Shown: in pieces, positions 56,893 through 64,000 of the stretch
How positions within the stretch are numbered: the stretch's first letter is position 1
Layout of the letters: the number at the start of each line of letters is the position of its first letter
NCBI GenBank assembly: GCA_013215465.1
Contig: JABSOW010000020.1
Location: 1-64,000 of the forward strand
Direction: 5' to 3'
Source: Colwellia sp.
GTDB taxonomy: Bacteria; Pseudomonadota; Gammaproteobacteria; Enterobacterales; Alteromonadaceae
Length of the DNA stretch: 64,000 nucleotides
Program-made: the position numbers and the translations under genes
The notes under the pieces: model-generated
What the model was told of the DNA's origin: nothing
Database searches by the model: none
What the model saw: the letters and a program-made list of their open reading frames with translations, nothing else

Positions 56893-58293
56893 TCATAAAT
56901 TCCCCAGTACACGTCCACGATTTAAAATAGCCTTAGGATCTAAGGTGCGTTTTAATGTTTTCATTAATGATAATTCAGCCTCAGTTCGACTATAACTTAA
57001 CCAATCACGTTTTTCCATGCCGATACCATGTTCAGCCGATACCGAGCCGTTATAGTTTTTCAAATGGCTGTAAACAATTTTATCACTGTCTAAATGCGCG
57101 ACTTTATCACTTAATGTGCTGTCATTGGGTCGAATAAAGAAATGCAAATTACCGTCAGCGATATGTCCTAAAACATAAAACTCTACCTTGTGCCACTTTG
57201 TTTTTAGAGCTGATTTTACTTCAGTGATATATTTATCCATATCGACGATTGGTAAACTTATGTCATACAAGAACAGAGGTTTGGGTTCTAATACCGCTTC
57301 AAAATCTTCTCTAATATCCCATAATGCAATACGCTCTGTTTCAGATTTTGGGATAACAGCATCAACAATCATATCTTGCTCGAAACAATCTTCTAATAGG
57401 CGCATAAATCTATCCGTATCGTAAGATTCATCACCACCTTCAGTTTGCAGCAGTATGTAATAGTTATACTCTCTAGCCATTGGCGCGCGATGACCAGTAT
57501 CACTATTATGTGCTTTAGTGACAGCTCGAAAGTGATCACCCCACATTACCTCAAAAGCACTTAAGGAGCCTGTTAGTTCTCGCTGAGATTTTTGTAGCAG
57601 AGCGATTACATTTTCAAAGGTATTTAACCCTACTAATGCACAATTTACAGTGCTCGATTTTGGAGAAAGCTTAACAACTAATCGTGTGATGACACCAAGT
57701 GTTCCTTCGCTGCCAATGAAGAGCTGTTTTAAATCATATGCAGCATTGTTTTTAAGCATTTGATTCATCGAAGAGAGAATGGTGCCATCAGCTAATACGA
57801 CTTCCATTCCTAATACTAAATTACGGGCCATGCCATAACGGAGTACATTTATTCCTCCTGCATTTGTGGCAACATTACCTCCGACAGTGCAGCTACCACG
57901 CGCGCCTAAGTCGAGTGGAAATAACATGCTTTTTTCAATACACGCTTCTTGCAATGTTTGTAATATAACACCGGCACCAACGGTTGCCGTTGAACCTGTC
58001 GTATCAATGTTTTCAATTTTATTGATACGCTCTAACGACAAAATAACTTCTTCTGGTTGGGCGTTGGCTGAACCTACACAGTTAGTCATGCCTGCTTGGG
58101 TTACAACTGGTTGATTGTTCTCATGACAAATTCTAAGAATTTCACTTACCTGTGCCGTGGTTTTTGGGCGAGCTAAGGCAATAGCTGTTGCAGGTCTACT
58201 GTCCCAATAACTCGTAGCCCTATCCATATTATCGCCATTGATGACAATATCATCACCTAAATTTTTTATCAGTTTATTTACCGTTGATGACAT
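56893..58293 (-). CDS. FAD-linked oxidase (GlcD/D-2-hydroxyacid dehydrogenase type)
   Basis: 466 residues. The N-terminal PCMH-type FAD domain has QAGMTNCVGSA and DLGARGSCTVGGNVATNAGGIN, and the C-terminal FAD_oxidase domain has LGHIADGNLHFFI and GSVSAEHGIGMEKR. The group includes D-lactate and D-2-hydroxyglutarate dehydrogenases; the substrate here is not clear. AGGA lies before the ATG. It is convergent with bufC. Confidence 0.9.
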   Translation of the reverse strand: MSSTVNKLIKNLGDDIVINGDNMDRATSYWDSRPATAIALARPKTTAQVSEILRICHENNQPVVTQAGMTNCVGSANAQPEEVILSLERINKIENIDTTGSTATVGAGVILQTLQEACIEKSMLFPLDLGARGSCTVGGNVATNAGGINVLRYGMARNLVLGMEVVLADGTILSSMNQMLKNNAAYDLKQLFIGSEGTLGVITRLVVKLSPKSSTVNCALVGLNTFENVIALLQKSQRELTGSLSAFEVMWGDHFRAVTKAHNSDTGHRAPMAREYNYYILLQTEGGDESYDTDRFMRLLEDCFEQDMIVDAVIPKSETERIALWDIREDFEAVLEPKPLFLYDISLPIVDMDKYITEVKSALKTKWHKVEFYVLGHIADGNLHFFIRPNDSTLSDKVAHLDSDKIVYSHLKNYNGSVSAEHGIGMEKRDWLSYSRTEAELSLMKTLKRTLDPKAILNRGRVLGNL

Positions 58294-58427
58294 GTCAGGT
58301 TCCTACTCTATTGATACGATTGATAGCTTAGTCGTTAGTTTCTTGGTTTATTGTTCATTGGCTTTTAAATAAATTGCAGTAAAATTAGTATCAGTAATAT
58401 TTAACCGAAGCCAAAATATAACACAAG

Positions 58428-58471
58428 CTAGCGCAGAAACAGCAGTTAAAAACTGTAAACAACTGCGCTAG
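58428..58471 (-). terminator. Hairpin after the pyroglutamyl-peptidase-like gene
   Basis: CTAGCGCAG and CTGCGCTAG, a perfect 9-bp outer stem with an inner AGTT/AACT pair, about 75 bases beyond the stop on the minus strand. It is a likely 3' end of that transcript. Confidence 0.5.
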
Positions 58472-58546
58472 TATTATCAGTGATTATTGATACTATTTAA
58501 TTTATTCAAATGGGCAAATAACAATAAAGTGGATCACTTAACAGAC

Positions 58547-59716
58547 TTAAATTGACTCTAAAGATGCCGCTAACATAGTGCGAATTTGTTTGACGATTTT
58601 TTCTTCTACATCAGGATCAAATTGCTGAATTCTAGGGGTGTGTATATGACCAGTTGCAATGGTAGAGTTCAGTTGTTCTTTCAGCCTGATACTTCTGTAC
58701 GATATTTCATTAGATAAATAGCCGCCACCCGAACCGCTCACCGCTATATGACCATCAAGCTGTGACAAGGTATCTGGCTCAGTTGTTACTGGTTTTAGTG
58801 ACTTACCTATACTCGTTACTTTATGGTTATCAATCACTTTATAGGGAGTTTGAACTTGTTGCATTAGTGCTACCGGAAGGCTAAACAAAACAAACTCTTC
58901 GCCGGGCAATGGTTTATTATTAAGCATTGGTATAACTGGTTTTTGCTTGCTACCGCCTGATAGTATATTTAAATTATCTGGCGCGGTTACACTTCGACGT
59001 TTTCCTGGAAAACGTTCTAAATCAAATTCTTTACGTCCCATGCTAACGGTGACAATCATATCTACATTGTTTAATGCATAATATGGGGCAAGTAAATCCT
59101 CAATAATGCCCTCATCAAAGTCTTGATATCTAACGGGTATTATTACTGTATTAATTTCGGCGGTAATACCTTGGTACGTAATGACTTGGCCATCAAGTTT
59201 TAATGCGGCAACACCAGAGGGATTACTTTGGTTAATATTTCTGTCTAATAAGAAAGGATCAAAGCCGGTTAGTAATATTTTCTTATTGGTCGCTTTGGTA
59301 TATTCAAGATCCATTCTTCCTCTTGAGCCATATTCAAATGATGTCAGTAACCCTTTTAATTGCAAGGTTGAAGGAGAGAATGAAGGGGCAGTGGCACGAA
59401 TGATTTTGCTCATTGAAAGGCGTGTCCAATATAAAGGGCGATCATCAAATGTTGATGAAGACTGAACTTTATTGCTGGCGTCTAGCCAAAGTTGTTGAGC
59501 ATGGTTTACGATGATTTTTTTCGCTGCTTGATAGCTTTTAGCTTTTAGCCATGCGTGTCTGAAGTTATCAATATTGTTGGCAAAAACCTTGATTACCTCA
59601 GGCATTTTGATCGCCGCTTGTTCAAGACGTAATTCTTCCACACTTAATTGAGTTGCATAGGTGCTACTACTTAATAGTAAAAATGCTATTTTCAGCCATA
59701 ACTTCTTTTGAAACAT
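58547..59716 (-). CDS. Secreted pyroglutamyl-peptidase I homologue without the active-site cysteine
   Basis: 389 residues with a signal peptide (ending near STYA, about 21). The C15 fold core has LLTGFDPFLLDRNINQSNPSG and MGRKEFDLERFPGKRR. The nucleophile motif, normally YVCN in this family, reads YLSNEISYR here, so Cys is replaced by Ser; the His motif is kept as GHIHTP. The extra N-terminal ~120 residues are unusual. AGGA precedes the ATG. Activity is doubtful or altered. Confidence 0.75.
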   Translation of the reverse strand: MFQKKLWLKIAFLLLSSSTYATQLSVEELRLEQAAIKMPEVIKVFANNIDNFRHAWLKAKSYQAAKKIIVNHAQQLWLDASNKVQSSSTFDDRPLYWTRLSMSKIIRATAPSFSPSTLQLKGLLTSFEYGSRGRMDLEYTKATNKKILLTGFDPFLLDRNINQSNPSGVAALKLDGQVITYQGITAEINTVIIPVRYQDFDEGIIEDLLAPYYALNNVDMIVTVSMGRKEFDLERFPGKRRSVTAPDNLNILSGGSKQKPVIPMLNNKPLPGEEFVLFSLPVALMQQVQTPYKVIDNHKVTSIGKSLKPVTTEPDTLSQLDGHIAVSGSGGGYLSNEISYRSIRLKEQLNSTIATGHIHTPRIQQFDPDVEEKIVKQIRTMLAASLESI

Positions 59717-59898
59717 AATTGTCCTACGTTTATAAAATATTACTGTGAGAATTAGATAAATGATAGTCAGCGCAAAGCACCTTGACTGCCAATAGTAACG
59801 GTTAGCTTAGTCTCGTTATGTTAGCAGTTGTGCTATAAAATAAAGAGAAAGCCAGCTTTTTTACCATGATAAAGCGCTGAAGGCTCTAAATAAAGAAT

Positions 59899-59932
59899 AA
59901 AAAAAAGCGCTTACCTGAAATCAAGTAAACGC
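59899..59932 (-). terminator. Strong terminator without an upstream gene
   Basis: On the minus strand GCGTTTACTTG and CAGGTAAGCGC form an 11-bp stem with two G-T pairs around ATTT, followed by T8. No intact minus-strand gene lies upstream, and the pyroglutamyl-peptidase-like gene begins 183 bases further on. It may be a leader attenuator of that gene or the end of a small RNA. Confidence 0.65.
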
Positions 59933-60262
59933 AGTATAAAACATGAAACACTAAGGGAATAAAATATTTCGTTTAGTAAGAGAGTCAATTGTCATTAAAG
60001 TTCAATTTATTTATCAATTATTTCATATTTAAAGCACTGTTTGGTTTGGGCATATAGCGCCTCAGAATTTTATTTATTTAATGCTTTTAGTAATAACTTC
60101 ATGCTATGCGTATTTCCGGTAGTGGTGCCGATGCGCTGATTGCATCGTAATATTTACAATTACGACAAACATATGCCTATAGCACAATAAAAAATGCTTA
60201 GGTAATACCATTACTACAAATATTTTTATGTTAGGTTATGCATATCCAATGGGGGTGTACTT
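59933..60262. other. Gap upstream of the terminator, no gene seen
   Basis: AT-rich DNA between the orphan terminator and the indolepyruvate oxidoreductase remnant. No ORF with recognisable content. Any transcript ending at the terminator would have to begin here. Confidence 0.4.
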
Positions 60263-60592
60263 AGAGAACTCGATGCATTATACCAAGCTATTGAGTTAAA
60301 TTGTGTTGCTATTGAAAGTGATCTAAACCTTTTAACATTGGCCGTGTTTCAGTACGTTATCAGCACGGTTTGGTAATGTTATTTGCTCGCTATGCTTACG
60401 TTGACGGCTTACAATGACGAATATGAAGTTACTCGATTATATGCTAATGGTGAATTTGATAAAAAAACACAAGAAACTTTTGAGGGTAACTACAAGTTAA
60501 AGTATCATTTGGCTCAAATATTACGAGGAGCATTTTTGGGTGTTTTTTCTTTCACTCAAGAGAGTACAGATCGAGGTTTGATTACGTTATAA
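60263..60592 (+). pseudogene. Remnant of indolepyruvate ferredoxin oxidoreductase
   Basis: ALYQAIELNCVAIESDLN and TAYNDEYEVTRLYANG then ETFEGNYKLKYHLAQ match the C-terminal region of the fused IorAB-type enzyme of proteobacteria. They lie in one frame with a stop and a deletion between them. No start or N-terminal domains remain. The family makes acyl-CoA from aryl pyruvates and ferredoxin. Confidence 0.75.
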
Positions 60593-60765
60593 CGAAATAA
60601 TTGAGTAGCAATTATGGTCGCTTAATAGCGAAAATCTAGACCAAAGATTTATACCAAAGGTAACGATGTGCATATTATCGACTTTCTGCTTAAGCAACTA
60701 CCTAGTTAGTTAATGTGTTAAGAGATTTTTTGAATTTAATTTTATTACGGTAAACAGGAAAAATA

Positions 60766-61830
60766 ATGACTATAGAAATAAAACCACTACCGGTAGATGA
60801 ACGGAAAACTTGTCCCAAAGAATTTAGTTTTGGCGTAACGTTTTCTGATCACATGTTTACGCAAAATTTTGATGAAAACAAGGGCTGGCACGATGCGATG
60901 GTTAGTCCGTATCATGCAATATCTCTTGACCCTTCTGCCGCTGTTTTTCATTACAGCCAAGAAATATTTGAAGGACTAAAAGCTTACCGTAACATTAATG
61001 GAGGCATTAATTTATTTCGCCCTGAAGAGAATGTTAAGCGATTCAATCGTTCTGCCAAACGCATGGTCATGCCTGAAGTTGATGAGAGCCTTCACTTAGC
61101 AGCCATTAAGTCATTAGTTAAGTTAGATCAAGAGTGGGTACCTGATCAAGAAGGGGCATCTTTGTATATTCGTCCTACGATGATTGCAACAAGTCCTAAA
61201 CTTGGCCTTGGTGCTAGTAGCCAGTATAGTCATTTTATTATTGCTGGACCTGCAGGCAGTTATTTTAAAGGTGGTTTAACGCCTATTTCTGTTTTTGTTG
61301 CTGATGAATATCGTCGTGCAGTAAAAGGTGGAGTAGGGGAAGCTAAAACAGGTGGTAACTATGCCGCAAGTCTTTTTGCTTCTGAAGAAGTCAGTAAATT
61401 AGGTTATTCGCAAGTATTATGGTTAGACGCCGTTGAAGGTCGATACATAGAAGAAGTTGGCGCGATGAATATTTGCTTTGTTTATGAAGGCAAAAAAATT
61501 GTCACGCCGATGCTCAGCGGTAGTATTTTACCGGGTATAACACGTGATTCAATTTTAAAGCTAGCACCGAGTATTGGTTATGAAGTTAGCGAACAAAAGC
61601 TAGACATTGAAGAAGTATTGGCTGATATTGATAACGGAAAAATAACTGAAGTCTTTGGTTGTGGTACTGCAGCGGTAATTTCCCCGGTTGGAAAATTAGG
61701 CTTTAAAGGCAATGAACATATAATTAACGATAATCAAACAGGCCCAGTATCCAAACATTTGTATGATGAATTAACGGGAATCCAATATGGAACTCGTGAA
61801 GACAAGTTTGGCTGGATTGTACAGGTTTAG
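60766..61830 (+). CDS. ilvE: Branched-chain amino acid aminotransferase
   Basis: PLP class IV transaminase of 354 residues, of the longer BCAT type. FEGLKAYRNINGG, the PLP lysine in AKTGGNYAASL, and EVGAMNICFVYEG then ITEVFGCGTAAVI match the family. It converts Leu, Ile and Val to their keto acids and back. AGGAA precedes the ATG. It is a single gene after the IorAB ruin. Confidence 0.93.
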   Translation: MTIEIKPLPVDERKTCPKEFSFGVTFSDHMFTQNFDENKGWHDAMVSPYHAISLDPSAAVFHYSQEIFEGLKAYRNINGGINLFRPEENVKRFNRSAKRMVMPEVDESLHLAAIKSLVKLDQEWVPDQEGASLYIRPTMIATSPKLGLGASSQYSHFIIAGPAGSYFKGGLTPISVFVADEYRRAVKGGVGEAKTGGNYAASLFASEEVSKLGYSQVLWLDAVEGRYIEEVGAMNICFVYEGKKIVTPMLSGSILPGITRDSILKLAPSIGYEVSEQKLDIEEVLADIDNGKITEVFGCGTAAVISPVGKLGFKGNEHIINDNQTGPVSKHLYDELTGIQYGTREDKFGWIVQV

Positions 61831-62058
61831 TTAAAACTGATAAGTTCAGGCGGGTCTTTTTCTGACCCTATCTTGACGCAAAAAAAGTGGCAATAAACAC
61901 AACTCGCTTAGTGAAATTCAGTAGTAGGTCTGGAGTTTATTGCTATTTCTTGAGTCTTAACGTATTGCCGTTTAATATTTCCATTCAAGTTTTTATTGTT
62001 GCCAAAATAGTGGCAACCTTTATTCGCTATTTAACCTTAATTCGGATTAAGAGGTTAT
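61831..62058. other. Gap after ilvE with an unassigned ORF
   Basis: A 62-codon plus-strand ORF (61887-62075) rich in hydrophobic residues overlaps the 3' end of lrgB and has no ribosome site. A GGGTC/GACCC pair lies at about 61852-61869. I recognise no family; a mobile-element remnant is possible. Confidence 0.3.
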
Positions 62059-62751
62059 TTACAAAACTGGGATAAATATATCGATTAGCAGTACAAATAA
62101 AGGGGCTAAAACGGCAGTCAGTATGCCACTGATGACCAAAGCAAGAGAACTAAAGGCTCCTTGTTCGCTTCCTACTTCCATTGCTTTTGCGGTGCCAATA
62201 GCATGTGCACTACACCCCATCGCTAACCCCTGTGCTTGAGGATTAGTTATCTTACAAAACTTAAGTAAACTAAATCCGCCCAATGCACCTAACAAACCAA
62301 CAGCAATAACAACAGCGGCAGCTAAAGAGGCTAAACCACCTGTTTCGTTCGCAATCGCCATGGCAATTGGGCTAGTCACTGACTTTGGTAATAAAGATAG
62401 TAATAATGTTTTATCGTCAGTTAATAATAATGCGACAGATAAGCAAGATGACATGGCGATAATCACCCCGGTACCACAGCTTATGATTATCGCAAACGCT
62501 TGCGCTTTAATTTGTGCAACTTGGTAAAATAGTGGAATTGCTAAAGCAACAACTGCGGGCTCTAAAAGCCAGATAAAAGCTTGATTTGCTATTGCGTAAT
62601 CTTGGTAATTAAGTGAAGTAAAGCTAAAAAGACCAATGAAAAATAAAATACTCACTAAAAGTGGGTTTGCTAGTGGCGTTTTAAAAGGACTTAGCAGCTT
62701 TTTTGCGGCTAAAAATATTAGCACAGTAGCAATAAGATAAAGATAGATCAT
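62059..62751 (-). CDS. lrgB: LrgB/CidB family membrane protein
   Basis: 230 residues with several membrane helices. LLPKSVTSPIAMAIANETGG and GCSAHAIGTAKAMEVGSEQGAFSSLALV are the LrgB signatures. The pair with LrgA is holin-like and is tied to murein hydrolase control or carbon/pyruvate export. Its start overlaps lrgA by four bases (ATGA). Confidence 0.92.
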   Translation of the reverse strand: MIYLYLIATVLIFLAAKKLLSPFKTPLANPLLVSILFFIGLFSFTSLNYQDYAIANQAFIWLLEPAVVALAIPLFYQVAQIKAQAFAIIISCGTGVIIAMSSCLSVALLLTDDKTLLLSLLPKSVTSPIAMAIANETGGLASLAAAVVIAVGLLGALGGFSLLKFCKITNPQAQGLAMGCSAHAIGTAKAMEVGSEQGAFSSLALVISGILTAVLAPLFVLLIDIFIPVL

Positions 62752-63113
62752 TTGGATAACTTTTGATAAATAAAACCGACACTGATTAAAACAACGATGG
62801 TACTGACAACACTACTCACGACAATAGTTAACCAATGTATTGATAATAGTTCTGAATATTGTAATAACCCGACACCAACAGGAACAAAAAAAAGTGTGAT
62901 GTAATTCAGTAGAAAACTGCCGGTAGGAAGCAAGTAATGTATAGGGATAAGGCGAAGATTTAAGGTCAGAAATAATAATATTAAGCCAAAAATACTGCCG
63001 GGAATTGGCAAGTGGCTTATCTGTTGTAACCATTTTCCAAAATATAGAAAAGCTAATAAAATTAGGATGCTTCTCAATATTTGGAAGATATTAATAAAAA
63101 TGCTGTTATTCAT
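62748..63113 (-). CDS. lrgA: LrgA/CidA family holin-like protein
   Basis: 121 residues, four predicted helices, with LPIPGSIFGLILLFLTL and FFVPVGVGLLQYSELL typical of LrgA. It is coupled to lrgB by a four-base overlap and is the first gene of this minus-strand pair. Confidence 0.9.
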   Translation of the reverse strand: MNNSIFINIFQILRSILILLAFLYFGKWLQQISHLPIPGSIFGLILLFLTLNLRLIPIHYLLPTGSFLLNYITLFFVPVGVGLLQYSELLSIHWLTIVVSSVVSTIVVLISVGFIYQKLSK

Positions 63114-63465
63114 TGGGGTTTGCTACTTACATCGTTCATCAAAGGAATATCAAGGTTTATTGTTTTTACCGATAGGGAAATTAACATAAATTAACGGTAA
63201 CGGTACAATTTTAATGAGCGAACCCACTATTTGGCTATATTAATATCAATAATAGTTTTAGCTTATAATTATGATAAGGGTGAATTTCTTTATGTTATTA
63301 CGCAAGTAGAGCGGGTATACACATTGTTCTCTTCCTCGATATAATAACTTAACAAAGATAAAACCCCTACTTTGTGTGTGGTGTTTTCATCCTTAAGGTC
63401 TACATCTGAAGATAGCAATTGAGAATATAATATCCTAAGAATTTTAGTTATATAAAGGAAATAAA
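63114..63465. other. Divergent promoter region of lrgA and the cytochrome c
   Basis: About 350 bases of AT-rich DNA with no gene. It must hold promoters for both directions; no clear operator or -35/-10 pair stands out. Confidence 0.4.
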
Positions 63466-63846
63466 ATGAAAAGCAAAATATTGACTATGTCAATTTTAGC
63501 CGCGACTATCTCTTTTACTTCATTTGCGAATGAAAGTAATAAAGTAATGATGGAAGCAGCAGGACAAGAAATTTTTAAAAAGTGTGGTGCATGTCACTCT
63601 GCCGATGGCAGTAAAAACACATTTGGTCCTAGTTTGGTTGGCGTTATAAATCGTAAAGCAGCATCTCTGCCACGCTTTGCCTATTCTGATGCATTAAAGA
63701 AATCAGGTTTAACTTGGACTGAAGCTAATCTTCGTCGTTGGGTTGCAGGTAATGATATTTTAGTCCCTGGTACTCGTATGCGTCATGTTCAAATTACCGA
63801 CAAGGCCGAGCAAAACTACTTATTGGCTTACCTTAAGTCATTATAA
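63466..63846 (+). CDS. Secreted class I cytochrome c
   Basis: 126 residues. A signal peptide ends near FTSFA (about 22), heme attachment is CGACH near 41-45, and the distal Met ligand is probably in PGTRM. The pattern GPSLVGVINRKAASLPRFAYSDALK is that of c2/c550-type cytochromes. It works in periplasmic electron transfer; partners are not encoded nearby. AAAGGAA precedes the ATG. Confidence 0.92.
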   Translation: MKSKILTMSILAATISFTSFANESNKVMMEAAGQEIFKKCGACHSADGSKNTFGPSLVGVINRKAASLPRFAYSDALKKSGLTWTEANLRRWVAGNDILVPGTRMRHVQITDKAEQNYLLAYLKSL

Positions 63847-63871
63847 TAATGATAAGTACTTTACCTATCTA

Positions 63872-63908
63872 AAAAAAGAGCTTTGAATTTACGTTAAAGC
63901 TCTTTTTT
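63872..63908 (+). terminator. Terminator of the cytochrome c gene
   Basis: A perfect 13-bp stem of AAAAAAGAGCTTT and its complement, ending in a T-run. Confidence 0.9.
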
Positions 63909-64000
63909 AATTTTTCTTTTTATTTATTACTTTCACCATAAAATTATCCTGTCGTTAACAATTCTGCTTCATTATTTTATCATAACAAATTATCAATGTG

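Noticed and set aside
1-64000. CRISPR arrays, tRNA or rRNA genes, prophage, replication origin
   Set aside because: Looked for and not seen; the tandem and palindromic repeats found are too few or too short for CRISPR.

Overview
The window is AT-rich DNA from a marine gammaproteobacterium. Protein content points to Alteromonadales, most like Colwellia or a close relative: a FadR and GlnRS of the enteric/Vibrio type, a polar-flagellum MotY, the prkA-yeaH-spoVR operon, and short dispersed palindromic repeats built on ATACCAATT or TATACCC. That assignment is inferred from protein similarity and style, not from an rRNA; I saw no rRNA, tRNA or CRISPR array.

Layout. 0.2-4.3 kb: a chemoreceptor with a duplicated sensor, then fadR. 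4.3-9.2 kb (minus): the prkA-yeaH-spoVR stress operon. 9.5-12.5 kb (minus): ccoG and a PAS/AAA+/Fis sigma-54 activator, with matching palindromes upstream of both genes. 12.8-15.5 kb: oxidative stress and iron-sulfur genes (sodB, grxD, a 2-Cys peroxiredoxin) and rnt. 15.7-20.6 kb: motY, an M1 aminopeptidase and glnS. 20.8-22.7 kb: a Fur box, a FagA-like ORF and fumC. 23.1-24.9 kb: an Atm1-type ABC exporter. 25-25.8 kb: ruins of an IS630-type transposase and a dihydrolipoamide dehydrogenase-like gene. 25.9-31.2 kb: a 40-residue membrane ORF coupled to a bicupin, an RHH protein, a DJ-1/PfpI protein, and a LysR regulator divergent from doxX, a glutathionyl-hydroquinone reductase and a pirin (counterparts of E. 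coli yhaJ/yqjF/yqjG/yhaK).

31.6-44.6 kb (minus) is a complete Tad/Flp pilus locus in the order flp, tadV, AAA+ ATPase, cpaB/rcpC, secretin, small lipoprotein, tadG, tadE, tadF, tadZ, tadA, tadB, tadC, tadD. An L,D-transpeptidase and an AraC regulator with a receiver-like N-terminus lie upstream of it. The AAA+ protein with a winged-helix-like N-terminus is not part of the textbook Tad set.

47.3-57 kb is an accessory, partly decayed region. It has two bufferin precursors (BufA, DUF2282): one next to a DoxX gene, the other followed by bufB (DUF692, MNIO enzyme) and bufC (DUF2063). Between them lie a DCC-family protein, arfA (ribosome rescue), a monooxygenase-fold protein, a small lipoprotein gene broken by a 10-bp tandem duplication, a TauE/SafE exporter, a TetR regulator with its operator inside a good promoter, a flavin/PNPOx-like protein, a broken PDR-type ferredoxin reductase, and a DUF1348 protein.

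57-64 kb holds an FAD-linked oxidase, a secreted pyroglutamyl-peptidase homologue lacking the usual catalytic cysteine, an indolepyruvate ferredoxin oxidoreductase remnant, a branched-chain aminotransferase, lrgAB and a secreted cytochrome c.

The most notable items are the split bufferin system, the Tad locus with its extra ATPase, arfA with a hairpin in its 3' coding end, the frameshifted lipoprotein, and the sigma-54 activator with repeated palindromes.
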